Part shown: positions 35,844-44,512 of the stretch, piece by piece
Layout: each line of letters begins with the position of its first letter
Position numbering within the stretch: position 1 is the first letter of the stretch
Source: Seleniivibrio woodruffii
GTDB lineage: Bacteria > Chrysiogenota > Deferribacteres > Deferribacterales > Geovibrionaceae
Length of the DNA stretch: 64,000 bases
Direction of reading: 5' to 3'
Assembly: GCF_029267515.1 (NCBI RefSeq)
Contig: NZ_JAJUIS010000007.1
Coordinates: 101,405-165,404 of the forward strand
Notes under the pieces: generated by a model
Database searches by the model: none
What the model was told of the DNA's origin: nothing
What the model saw: the letters and a program-made list of their open reading frames with translations, nothing else
Position numbers and translations under genes: made by a program

Positions 35844-36728
35844 CTAAAGTTTTGTTATGATGTGGCTTCTGATATCGTCAATACATTTTGCCACATCACT
35901 GCGCATGTTGTTTATATAATAAGGCCGCATAAGTTTGATACTTTCGCTGACGCTAATATCATAGGGCATAAAACCTAATTTTTCAATATTAATACCGAGG
36001 TATTTTTTCGTTACGGACTCGAAACCGTAAAAAACATTCAATTCTTTTCTCGTACGGACGAGATTAAGCACCGTGCCTATTTTATAATCATCGACAATTT
36101 TCCGGATTTCTCCAGTTCCGGTGCTGTCCACCTGAATAAGCGCCTTCGTAATGGAGTCGATATTCGGGTAGTTCATGCTCTTGCTGCGTAGTTTATTGCA
36201 TATCTCGCTGAACTTTGTGTCCTTGCGCAGGTGAAGTTCTATCTTTCTGTAAAGGGCAACCTTGAGAAAACCGTACGAGTTTTCAAGGCTAGTCGGCTCC
36301 GAGTTCATTATCATTATCTTTTTGTCGGCGAAGTTGAAAAAGTCTATCATATTAAAACTTGTTCCTGCGCCGAGGTCGAGAATTATGTATTTATAGTCCA
36401 GTTTTTTGAGTCTGTTCAACACTTTGAGTTTTTCAAAGTTCGTTATATGCGCCATGCCCAGAACGTCGCTTGAGCCGCCGACAAAGTCCACGCCTGCCGG
36501 TGTTTTTGCGATCACTGAGTTAATGTCAATCTTCTCTTTCAGAAATTCGTAAAGCCCTTTTCCCGGAACTTTCAGTCCGACAAAATCGTGCAGGTTTGCA
36601 CCGCCGAGGTCAGCGTCAACCAGAAGGGTTTCGTTGCCCGCAGTTTTAAGTGACATTGCAAGATTTGATGAGAAAAAACTTTTGCCAACGCCGCCTTTCC
36701 CGCTGGCAACCGCGATGATTTCAGCCAT
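35844..36728 (-). CDS. MinD/ParA-family ATPase
   Basis: 294 residues. Deviant Walker A motif SGKGGVGKSFFSSNLA, switch region DADLGGANL and Walker B-like YIILDLGAG. The family sorts proteins or DNA on membranes or nucleoids. It is not fused to a recognisable FlhG N-terminus. Its position between DUF2062 and the CheW-CheZ gene, with 2- and 10-base gaps, suggests that it positions chemotaxis arrays or the flagellar pole, as ParC/FlhG-type ATPases do. That role is inferred from context. Confidence 0.8.
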   Translation of the reverse strand: MAEIIAVASGKGGVGKSFFSSNLAMSLKTAGNETLLVDADLGGANLHDFVGLKVPGKGLYEFLKEKIDINSVIAKTPAGVDFVGGSSDVLGMAHITNFEKLKVLNRLKKLDYKYIILDLGAGTSFNMIDFFNFADKKIMIMNSEPTSLENSYGFLKVALYRKIELHLRKDTKFSEICNKLRSKSMNYPNIDSITKALIQVDSTGTGEIRKIVDDYKIGTVLNLVRTRKELNVFYGFESVTKKYLGINIEKLGFMPYDISVSESIKLMRPYYINNMRSDVAKCIDDIRSHIITKL

Positions 36729-36730
36729 TA

Positions 36731-37168
36731 TCAGACTCTGCCTTTATATTTTTTCACTAAATAATAGGATAGAATATACGTTATTACTGCAAGAATCAAC
36801 CCCAGCAGATGTGTTCCCACAAAAAAAGGGATAAAAAAGGTTTTTGCGGTGTGCATCATCGCCGTATATTCAAAATTGCTGAAATCCGGCATTGTGGATG
36901 CTTTTTTTCCGGTAACAAATACGCCGAACTTATAGCAGAGGGTATACACAGGAACGAGAGTGAAGGGGTTGGTTATGTATGCTCCGACGATAAGAGGATA
37001 AAGCGGAAGTCCGAAGAGAAACGAAGCCCCCATGGCAAGCCCGGTGTGAAACCCGACATAAGGCGAAAAACCGATGATTACGCCAATGGCGCAGGACATT
37101 GCAATCCTTCGGGGGGAATAATCAAGCAGCAGAATCTTCTTTATTTTGTGTCTTATGCGCTCAAGCAT
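36731..37168 (-). CDS. DUF2062 membrane protein
   Basis: About 145 residues. Matches DUF2062: SPRRIAMSCAIGVIIGFSPY followed by GFHT and the ITNPFTLVPVY stretch. Three membrane helices (about 27-47, 55-75 and 115-138). The start is uncertain: ATG at 37168 is the first ATG, while TTG or GTG codons at 37186/37183 are open in frame. No strong ribosome site is visible. The function of DUF2062 is unknown. It heads the operon with the MinD-like and CheW-CheZ genes. Confidence 0.75.
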   Translation of the reverse strand: MLERIRHKIKKILLLDYSPRRIAMSCAIGVIIGFSPYVGFHTGLAMGASFLFGLPLYPLIVGAYITNPFTLVPVYTLCYKFGVFVTGKKASTMPDFSNFEYTAMMHTAKTFFIPFFVGTHLLGLILAVITYILSYYLVKKYKGRV

Positions 37169-37489
37169 CTGCTTACATATCACCAAAAAGGGAAAAAGTC
37201 TTCACATAAAATTATCGTATAAAATATGAAAAAAATATGTAGATTACATCCCGAAATATGTCTATACAAAAAAACTATTGTCACTTTCAGTATAACGGAT
37301 ATTATTATGTTTAGAAACATTGGCTTTATAATTATTTCGGAGCATTCCGCAAGGTTGGTTTCTGATTAATTTAAAAATTCTGACCAGATCCGACATTTTT
37401 GCATATATGATTATACCATGCGTGTATATTTCAGGCATGTGTGCAATTAGTTGATTTACTGGTTATAATTAATGAGGTATGATTCACTC

Positions 37490-38305
37490 ATGTTGGGAGA
37501 TAAGATTCGTAAACTAATCAAAAGGAAGGGAATTAAGCAGATAGACGTTTGCCGTGCTGTCGGGCTTTCTCCTTCCAGGCTATCAAACTACCTGAGCGGC
37601 AGCAGAGAACCCGATCTTGAAACACTTTCCAGAGTAGCCAGATTTCTGGAAGTGAAACTCGATTACTTCGCCTATGGCGATAATATCAAAAACACAAAAG
37701 AGATCGGGGAAAACATTAAAAAAATGAGGGAAAAGAGAGGTTTTTCCAAAAGCGATCTGGCTGTTGTTGCGAAACTTGATGTCCAGTTCATTTCAAGACT
37801 GGAACTTGGGTATGGCGAGTTTGAAAGGGATTTAATCGAAAATCTTGCAGGCTGTCTGACTTGCAAAGTTTCGGATCTGATCGGGGAAGAAGAGGGATAT
37901 TCGATGGATTTCGGAGCATCCTCCGCCGCAGAAGCAGAATCCGTTCTGTATGAACCTGAGGCGCCCGTAATCAGATTTAACCTGAACGACGTCGAGGACG
38001 GCAGATGTGAGAAGGAAAAAGGTGCGGTGTGGGTCGCTGTCAATGACGGAAGATTCGCTCCGAAGGTCAACGAATCAGATATTCTGTACGTTGAAAAACT
38101 CAGTCTGGGCGAGCTCGGAGACCGTGAACCGGTTCTCTATTTCGACGGTTCGTCACTGAAATATATGCGGGCATTCGTTTCCGCAGACAAAGTGCTCTTC
38201 GCACCGGAAGTGGGCGCAGGTGAACCTGTTGTTCACCAGAAAGGTTCGGAGTTGCCCTCGGACAGCCGGGTGTATAAGATACACTGGCACGCTGTAAAGT
38301 ATTAA
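37490..38305 (+). CDS. XRE regulator with two HTH domains and an S24-like C-terminus lacking the catalytic Ser
   Basis: About 271 residues from ATG 37490 (GAGG 11 bases upstream); an in-frame ATG at 37472 lies almost on the -10 (TATAAT, 37464-37469). Two XRE-type HTH domains are in tandem: about 1-60 (IKQIDVCRAVGLSPSRLSNYL) and about 68-125 (FSKSDLAVVAKLDVQFISRLE). The C-terminus (about 165-271) looks like the LexA/CI S24 fold (VNESDILYVEK, SSLKYMRAF). The usual G-x-S-M serine motif is replaced by NDGRF, so self-cleavage is unlikely. A strong terminator follows. Confidence 0.75.
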   Translation: MLGDKIRKLIKRKGIKQIDVCRAVGLSPSRLSNYLSGSREPDLETLSRVARFLEVKLDYFAYGDNIKNTKEIGENIKKMREKRGFSKSDLAVVAKLDVQFISRLELGYGEFERDLIENLAGCLTCKVSDLIGEEEGYSMDFGASSAAEAESVLYEPEAPVIRFNLNDVEDGRCEKEKGAVWVAVNDGRFAPKVNESDILYVEKLSLGELGDREPVLYFDGSSLKYMRAFVSADKVLFAPEVGAGEPVVHQKGSELPSDSRVYKIHWHAVKY

Positions 38306-38311
38306 AGTAAG

Positions 38312-38345
38312 AAAGCCCTGCTTGTTCACGCAGGGCTTTTTTTTT
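38312..38345 (+). terminator. Terminator of the double-HTH regulator
   Basis: Ten-base stem AAAGCCCTGC/GCAGGGCTTT with an eight-base loop and a T tract to 38345. Confidence 0.9.
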
Positions 38346-38483
38346 GCGGCGGTTATCATAACCATCGCATTTCTTCACTATCCTTATAAAATCTGCATCA
38401 CATGCTTATATGTATGCTCTCAGCCCGCTTTTACGCCAATCCCGTTTCTGCGAGCCGGAGGCTTGTCAGCCTCGTTCTTTAAC

Positions 38484-38512
38484 AAAAAAAAGGCAGCCCA
38501 TAAGAGCTGCCT
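38484..38512 (-). terminator. Terminator of the glnK-amtB operon
   Basis: Stem AGGCAGC (38491-38497) with GCTGCCT (38506-38512). The preceding A tract gives a T run on the minus strand. Confidence 0.85.
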
Positions 38513-38535
38513 TCAATATATGATACGGGCTTATT

Positions 38536-39795
38536 TTAGTTGTACGCTTTTTCGCCGTGTTGGTTGATGTCGGTACCTTCAGCTTCCTGCTCGGCAGAAA
38601 CTCTTATGCCGATGGTTGCTTTAAGGATGAAAGCTATCACCAGTGTCACAACGAATGAATACAGACCTGCGGAAAGAACTCCGATTGTCTGAATACCTAC
38701 CTGTGCAGAGTTTCCGCTGATAAGACCTTTGCCCTCAACAGCGAGAACACCTGTCATAACAGCGCCGAGGAAACCGCCGACACCGTGGATGCCGAAAACG
38801 TCCAGAGATTCGTCAATGTTGACTTTGAACTTGATTTTTATTGCATAACAGCAAACCACACCAACGAGAAGACCAAGAACAAGTGCGCCCCAGGGAGCAA
38901 GGAAACCCGCTGCCGGTGTGATCGCAACCAGACCTGCAACTATACCGGACGCAACGCCCAGTGCACTGGGTTTTCCGTGCATCCATTCGATAAGCATCCA
39001 GCTTACGCCGGCTGCTGCCGCTGCTATCATCGTGTTGGCAAATGCAACACCTGCGAGTGCGTTTGCACCGAGAGCCGAACCCGCGTTAAATCCGAACCAG
39101 CCGAACCACAGGAGACCTGCACCTACAAGTGTCTGTGTTACGTTGTGGGGAAGAATGGGTGCTTTCTGAAAATCTTTTCTGTTGCCGAGAACTATTGCAA
39201 GCGCAAGAGCGGCGCAACCGGAAGAGAAGTGTACAACAGTACCGCCGGCAAAGTCGAGCGCGCCCATTTTAAACAGCCAGCCGGAGCTCGCCCAAACCCA
39301 GTGTGCAACAGGGGAGTAAACTATTATCACCCAGAGAACCATGAAGATTATCCATGCTGAAAATTTCATCCTTTCAACAATGGCACCGGAAATGAGCGCT
39401 ACCGTGATGATTGCGAACATGCCCTGAAACATTGCGAATACTGAAAGCGGGATAGTGCCGGAAATGGCTGTCATAAAATCGCCGCCCAGCATGAAATACT
39501 GCATACTGCCGACAAAGGGGGAATTAGTTTCGCCGAATGCCAGTGTGAAACCGATAACCGCCCACACAACGCCCACAACAGTAAGTGCTGTAAAGCTGTA
39601 AAGGAAGGTGGAAAGAACGTTTTTGGCTCTTACCATACCGCCGTAGAAAAGCGCAAGACCGGGAAGCATAAGGAGTACGAAAGCGGAAGATACCAGGAGC
39701 CACGCTGTGTCGCCTGTGTCAATTGTGGGTGCCTCGTCGGCGTATGCCGCAAAGGCGAAAGCAAATGTTGTTAAAGTTAAAAGAAGTTTACGCAT
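38536..39795 (-). CDS. amtB: Ammonium transporter
   Basis: 419 residues. Signal peptide (about 1-19, ends AAYA), then eleven membrane helices of the Amt/Rh family. Conserved features include DTAWLL at the mature N-terminus, the GAxDFAGGTVVHFSSG stretch and the FGIHGVGGFLG loop with the pore-lining His. The cytoplasmic tail is short. It imports ammonium and is blocked by GlnK, encoded 20 bases upstream. The pair sits behind a sigma-54-like promoter, so it should be induced by nitrogen shortage. Confidence 0.93.
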   Translation of the reverse strand: MRKLLLTLTTFAFAFAAYADEAPTIDTGDTAWLLVSSAFVLLMLPGLALFYGGMVRAKNVLSTFLYSFTALTVVGVVWAVIGFTLAFGETNSPFVGSMQYFMLGGDFMTAISGTIPLSVFAMFQGMFAIITVALISGAIVERMKFSAWIIFMVLWVIIVYSPVAHWVWASSGWLFKMGALDFAGGTVVHFSSGCAALALAIVLGNRKDFQKAPILPHNVTQTLVGAGLLWFGWFGFNAGSALGANALAGVAFANTMIAAAAAGVSWMLIEWMHGKPSALGVASGIVAGLVAITPAAGFLAPWGALVLGLLVGVVCCYAIKIKFKVNIDESLDVFGIHGVGGFLGAVMTGVLAVEGKGLISGNSAQVGIQTIGVLSAGLYSFVVTLVIAFILKATIGIRVSAEQEAEGTDINQHGEKAYN

Positions 39796-39815
39796 TTTAT
39801 TCCTCTCTGAATCAC

Positions 39816-40154
39816 TTAGATGGAATCGTTGCCGGTTTCGCCGGTACGAATTCTTACAGCCTCGATGATATCAAGAACAAAAATCTTACCATCGCCAATT
39901 TTGCCTGTTTTAGCCGCTTCAGAGATAACGCCCACAGCCTGAGCAACTATTTCGTCCGGAACGACGGTTTCAAGCATAACTTTCGGAACGAAGTCGATCT
40001 GATATTCAGCGCCCCTGTAAAGTTCATGGTGCCCTTTCTGGCGGCCGAAACCTTTGACCTCATACGTCGTCATGCCGCTGATGCCAAGACCGTTGAGAGC
40101 TTCTTTCACGTTGTCAAGCATATGGGGCTTGACTATGGCTTTGATTAATTTCAT
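39816..40154 (-). CDS. glnK: PII nitrogen regulatory protein
   Basis: 112 residues. Complete [15 protein letters not shown] near the start, the T-loop [15 protein letters not shown] with the uridylylation Tyr at 51, and the C-loop near IRTGETG. It senses 2-oxoglutarate, ATP and ADP and gates AmtB. The close amtB neighbour favours GlnK over GlnB. Ribosome site CGGAGGAAAAC. Confidence 0.94.
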   Translation of the reverse strand: MKLIKAIVKPHMLDNVKEALNGLGISGMTTYEVKGFGRQKGHHELYRGAEYQIDFVPKVMLETVVPDEIVAQAVGVISEAAKTGKIGDGKIFVLDIIEAVRIRTGETGNDSI

Positions 40155-40190
40155 GTTTTCCTCCGTTAGAAAAGCATTTACTTCTGTTTT

Positions 40191-40207
40191 ATCAAAAGAC
40201 GTGCCAG
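40191..40207 (-). promoter_or_regulatory. Sigma-54-type promoter of glnK-amtB
   Basis: Minus-strand CTGGCACGTCTTTTGAT: a perfect -24 element (CTGGCACG) with correct spacing to TTGAT at -12 (consensus TTGCA). The ATG lies about 37 bases downstream of the -12. This predicts NtrC-type control; I found no clear enhancer site. Confidence 0.6.
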
Positions 40208-40367
40208 TTTTGTGAAATGCACATTTTCATTGAATAGAGTGATAAAAGGAATATATTGTGAAAAATACCCAAAGCGGTGTTTAAAAAAGATGCATCAGTG
40301 GTTAATTTTTCAGCAAAAATCTTTTCAAAGTGGTATAGTCGTATATTGATATTATTTGAGGGTTGAA

Positions 40368-42608
40368 TTGAGCTCGGATTTCAAACTGTTCGATTTGTTG
40401 GCACATCCTATCGCCGTAATCGGTGCCGATTCGGAAATAGCATATTCCAACAAAGAGTTTAAAAGGCTTTATGCCGCTGGTAACTTTAATGGTCTCGGAC
40501 GCGAAGGCGATACAAGATCGTTATTTTTCTGTGCCGACAGGGGTGAGATAAAGTGTTATCTTGCTTCCGTTTCGAAAGACGGCGAAAATACCGTCTGGTC
40601 ATTTTCTGACGCAACCGCTCTGGTTAATCGCAAGATAATGCTTGAAACCGCCGCTATCGACGAATCCAAAATAACCGATGAAAACCTGCGTAAGGTCATT
40701 GAAAAGAACAAAAGGCTCACTGACGTTGTCGAGGCGATGGAATCCGGTGTGATGGTTGAAGGCGAATCCGGCAGTCTTGTGCATCTCAACAACAGCTTTC
40801 TGAAAATGATTTCCCCATATTTCAACGAACCGGACGCAAATGCTGACAGTGCAGCATTTTATCACAGGATACTTGAGCATATGGATCTTTCGGGGATGTA
40901 CCGCGAAAAGACCGATTATATATTGAAAGAACGCCAGACAAGAACCTATTCCGATGAGTTCACCACCAAGGACGGGCGCACCTTTGCCCGCATACACATC
41001 CCTTTATATATTGACGGCAAACCGAAAGGACACCTTTGGAGGTTCCGCGACATCTCCGTTAAAAGGCAGATGGAGGCTTTCAAAAACGAGCTTGAGGCAA
41101 TGATAACCGCTCTGGAATCAAGCGGCATGGTGGGGCTGTATATCGATTATGAGGGCTTCAGGTTTGCAAACAGCGGACTTTTGCACATACTTGGTGTGAG
41201 CAGAGACGAAGTGCTTAAAAACGGCATCTCCTATTATCTCGGCGACAGAGTATACGATTCCGGCGACGACTACATAATTTCATATTACTCACCGAAAGGG
41301 CGCAGAATAAACGTTCATGTAATTTCCGACACAATGAAGATCGCAGGAAAGACTGCGGAGATAATCAGTGTCATCGACATAACGGATAAGGTTCAGCTTC
41401 AGAGCAGTCTGAAAAAGAACGAGGCTAAGTTCCGCAGCTTCTTCGCGGACAACACAGCGGTGATGCTTGTTTTTGACCCGGAGACAATGGCGGTTGTCGA
41501 TGCCAACAGATCTGCGGCGGACTATTACGGCTGTCCCATAGAGCAGCTTAAACTGAAAAAGATGTGCGACCTCACAGTGCACACCAGCCACGGCGACTGT
41601 CTGACCCTTGTGGGCAGCATACTTGAAAACAGGCGGGGCGCTAAGATACCTGTGCGTCAGTATACGGCTGGGGGTGCGGTTCGGGATGTGGAACTTCTCA
41701 TCACTCCCGTGGAGATAGACGGTACTGTATATATGTTCATCATTGTCGAGGACGTTTCCCAGAGACTTAAATACCAGCGGGAGCTTGAAGATATCAACAA
41801 CAACCTGAAAAATATAGTCGAGCAGGAGATAACCAAACGCCGCAGACACGAGGAACTTCTCATGGAGAAGATGCGCCTTGCGGAAATCGGCGAGATGATA
41901 GGCAGCATTGCCCACCAGTGGCGGCAGCCGCTAAACACGCTGGGACTTCTGGTTCAGGATATTCAGGACGCAAGGGAGTTCGGGGAGCTTACGGAAGATT
42001 ATGTCCGCGACGTTGTTGAAAGCTCAATGCAGCAGATAGATTATATGTCAAAGACCGTGGACGATTTCCGCGATTTCTTCAAACCGTCTAAGACAAAAGA
42101 GGTGTTCGACGTCAAACACTCTGTGGAGCAGGTGCTCTCCATAGTGCGGGCGCAGCTTATCAACAACAGCATAGCCTGCACGGTTGCCTGCGAATGTGAA
42201 AATACAGGGCAGTCCATAACGGATTCGGACAAACTCACATATTGCGCCGACCACGATATGAAGGTCAGAGGGTATCCCAATGAGTTTAAACAGGTGCTTC
42301 TTAACCTGATATCAAACTCCAAAGACGCTTTAACAGACAGGAAAGAGCGGGCAATTCTTATAAATATCAAACGGTTCGACGGCAAGATAAAACTGGACGT
42401 TGAAGATACTGGCGGCGGTATCCCTGCGGATATTCTGGACAGGATTTTCGACCCCTATTTCACCACAAAGGGCAGCACAGGCGGAACAGGCATAGGTCTT
42501 TATATGTCGAAGGCTATCATAGAATCAAACATGAAGGGCAGCCTCGCCGTTGAGAACACAGACAAAGGCTGCCGTTTCAGTATACTAATGGACAGATACG
42601 GGAGTTAG
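40368..42608 (+). CDS. Multi-PAS sensor histidine kinase
   Basis: About 746 residues from TTG 40368, with GAGGG five bases upstream; TTG 40356 is the alternative. No membrane helix, so cytoplasmic. At least four PAS-like domains: about 5-80, 105-225, 240-340 and 350-465. The last is followed by a coiled coil and a HisKA domain with the phospho-His in IAHQWRQPLN (H516). The HATPase has VLLNLISNSKDAL, VEDTGGGI and GTGIGLYMSK. It starts divergently from glnK-amtB, so a nitrogen-related signal is possible. No response regulator is adjacent. Its stop codon overlaps the stop of the last phage-like gene on the other strand. Confidence 0.85.
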   Translation: MSSDFKLFDLLAHPIAVIGADSEIAYSNKEFKRLYAAGNFNGLGREGDTRSLFFCADRGEIKCYLASVSKDGENTVWSFSDATALVNRKIMLETAAIDESKITDENLRKVIEKNKRLTDVVEAMESGVMVEGESGSLVHLNNSFLKMISPYFNEPDANADSAAFYHRILEHMDLSGMYREKTDYILKERQTRTYSDEFTTKDGRTFARIHIPLYIDGKPKGHLWRFRDISVKRQMEAFKNELEAMITALESSGMVGLYIDYEGFRFANSGLLHILGVSRDEVLKNGISYYLGDRVYDSGDDYIISYYSPKGRRINVHVISDTMKIAGKTAEIISVIDITDKVQLQSSLKKNEAKFRSFFADNTAVMLVFDPETMAVVDANRSAADYYGCPIEQLKLKKMCDLTVHTSHGDCLTLVGSILENRRGAKIPVRQYTAGGAVRDVELLITPVEIDGTVYMFIIVEDVSQRLKYQRELEDINNNLKNIVEQEITKRRRHEELLMEKMRLAEIGEMIGSIAHQWRQPLNTLGLLVQDIQDAREFGELTEDYVRDVVESSMQQIDYMSKTVDDFRDFFKPSKTKEVFDVKHSVEQVLSIVRAQLINNSIACTVACECENTGQSITDSDKLTYCADHDMKVRGYPNEFKQVLLNLISNSKDALTDRKERAILINIKRFDGKIKLDVEDTGGGIPADILDRIFDPYFTTKGSTGGTGIGLYMSKAIIESNMKGSLAVENTDKGCRFSILMDRYGS

Positions 42609-42826
42609 ATTATTTCATCCATTCTGTCGTGCACACGCGTAATGTCGGCATGGATAAGCTCGTGGCGGTGCTTGCATTCGTTCTTCGCAACATAGTCACG
42701 CGCAAGGATGACATTTGTGCGTTCCTGTCCTCTTCTCAGCTCTCCAATTGTGCGCCATATCGGCAGAAGCACCATGGCGGAGAGTCCTCCGAGATTCTGT
42801 ATTATATCGGATATATCCATTGTCAT
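42605..42826 (-). CDS. Small phage accessory protein, possibly membrane-associated
   Basis: 73 residues. One hydrophobic stretch near the N-terminus (about 10-27, LGGLSAMVLLPIW) precedes a charged helix with RDYVAKNECKHRHELIHADI. Similar short proteins with one helix and a coiled coil lie near the lysis or fibre genes of many phages; a holin-like or spanin-like role is possible but unproven. It is the last gene of the operon, overlaps the preceding gene by four bases, and its stop overlaps that of the host kinase. Confidence 0.5.
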   Translation of the reverse strand: MTMDISDIIQNLGGLSAMVLLPIWRTIGELRRGQERTNVILARDYVAKNECKHRHELIHADITRVHDRMDEII

Positions 42827-43098
42827 ATGAACACCCCGAATTTCTCAGGTCTGGCGGAGGTGACTGTTTCGCCGTTCTCATCCGTATATGTATGAGTCGG
42901 CTTATAGATGCGGTCGTATACCGCTTTTTTGGCTTCGTCTGCAAAGATATCTTCATAAGTTCCGAGTACCGTAACGCTTTCGGGAAGCTCTTCGCAGCGG
43001 CAGAGACACATTTTGTCCGTGCCGTCTGTCTGCGGCGGTGTCACTGTCAATCCCTCAATCTGTTTGTCTGTCTGATATATAATAATGATGTCCGTCAT
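42823..43098 (-). CDS. Small protein after the fibre gene, function unknown
   Basis: 91 residues, no signal peptide or membrane segment, no motif I recognise. It overlaps the fibre gene by four bases and the next gene by four bases, so it is translationally coupled to both. Small genes in this place often encode fibre-assembly chaperones; here that is only a positional guess. Confidence 0.5.
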   Translation of the reverse strand: MTDIIIIYQTDKQIEGLTVTPPQTDGTDKMCLCRCEELPESVTVLGTYEDIFADEAKKAVYDRIYKPTHTYTDENGETVTSARPEKFGVFI

Positions 43099-44498
43099 GC
43101 CGCATATACCTCCTCTGCTGTCAGTGCGCGGTCGTAGATGCGCAGATTGTTTATCTGTCCGAAATAATGACCGCTGGTGCCGTTTCTTGAGCCGATATAA
43201 AGATTTGTCTGATTTGCGGGAACGGCCGGAAGATTGTTGGAATTTCGGAGTTCACCGTTAAGATAAATCTGGATAGACATGCCTTGCTTTATTATACATA
43301 CCCTGTAGGTATCGGAAACGCTGACCGTTGTTGAAGCACCTATGGTGATCCCGTTCAGGAAGAATTTAATGTCTCCTGTTTCATCGATATAGAATTTTAT
43401 CCCTGATGCCAGATTCGCATCTCCGATGAGATACTGGGTTGACAATACACCGGATGGGGTGACGTCTGCAAAGATGCTGAAATCTCCGGTATACAATGGT
43501 GTGTTTTCCGCCTGAGGAAGCGAAAAATTATTGTAAGCTCTCGTTGCAGCAGTGGCAGTTGTCGGGATATAGCTTGTTGCGAAGGGCATGGCTTCAAGCT
43601 GCGCACCGAAAATGTACAGACCGGATGTGCCGTCTCCGGTGTAAACTATTGAGCCGCTCACCATCGAATACATGTCATGAGATACCGCTCCGGATACGCT
43701 GGGAGTATAAGTTATTGAACACCGAAACCAGCCGTTTGCATAAGGTTTTATCTTTGCACTGATACCTGAATCAGCAGATAAAACTGTACCTGCTAATACA
43801 TCAAATCTGGCACCTATTGCTAATGCATCTGCAAACAGGCGTACCTGGCTTCGCTCTGCTGGTTTTGCGAAGATAGAAAAAGTATAAGTTGTGCCGGCTA
43901 CTAATGATGCTACTTGTCCGATTCTATGTGAATTTGAACTCGTATCTTCAATCAGTTTATCAGCGAGATTAGTTCCGTAAGGGTCAGTTACAGCAGTTAT
44001 ATTTGCCGATACGGATGATCGTGTTTTCGTCCATGCAGCATTATCGAACTGCTCCGAATATATGAGCAGGTTAGTTGATGCGCCTTCAAGCAGGATTCCG
44101 TCGGCTGTGAAGCGCGGGGTGTCGTTTGCAGAGGCTCTAAGCACGCCGTACCTGTCGGTATAGGTCGCTGTGGATGCCCGTGTGAAAGTGCAGATGCTCT
44201 GTCCCTGTGTGGTCAGCAGGTTCTTTTTCAGCGGAAGGTGAGTCAGCGGTGCTGTTATATTGCCGACAGCCTGTGATATTGCAGTTTTTGCCAGCTTTGC
44301 CGAAAGCAGCGCATCCGTCTGGGTTTTGGTGTAGAATCCATCGGAAAGCCCCTGTATGCGCACTTTCAGCGCGGGGTCGCCCGTTTCGTCGGTTACTATG
44401 TTCAGAATTTCGCCCTCTGTCTTGTAAATCCCTTTGAGAACGGAATCCGAACTGTCGAAAACGTCGTTCAGAATCTCTTTAACACTTTTATAGCTCAT
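43095..44498 (-). CDS. Phage fibre-like protein with carbohydrate-binding and LamG-type domains
   Basis: 467 residues from ATG 44498 (AAGGAGG upstream). The N-terminus (about 1-60) is probably the attachment part. The middle (about 95-300) begins FTRASTATYTDRYGV and includes NLLIYSEQFDNAAWTKT, a pattern seen in phage head-spike and fibre proteins. The C-terminus (about 315-467) is a concanavalin/LamG-type fold ending INNLRIYDRALTAEEVYAA. It is likely to bind surface sugars of target cells. It follows the OB-fold protein gene by 14 bases. Confidence 0.68.
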   Translation of the reverse strand: MSYKSVKEILNDVFDSSDSVLKGIYKTEGEILNIVTDETGDPALKVRIQGLSDGFYTKTQTDALLSAKLAKTAISQAVGNITAPLTHLPLKKNLLTTQGQSICTFTRASTATYTDRYGVLRASANDTPRFTADGILLEGASTNLLIYSEQFDNAAWTKTRSSVSANITAVTDPYGTNLADKLIEDTSSNSHRIGQVASLVAGTTYTFSIFAKPAERSQVRLFADALAIGARFDVLAGTVLSADSGISAKIKPYANGWFRCSITYTPSVSGAVSHDMYSMVSGSIVYTGDGTSGLYIFGAQLEAMPFATSYIPTTATAATRAYNNFSLPQAENTPLYTGDFSIFADVTPSGVLSTQYLIGDANLASGIKFYIDETGDIKFFLNGITIGASTTVSVSDTYRVCIIKQGMSIQIYLNGELRNSNNLPAVPANQTNLYIGSRNGTSGHYFGQINNLRIYDRALTAEEVYAA

Positions 44499-44512
44499 GT
44501 TTCCTCCTTGTT

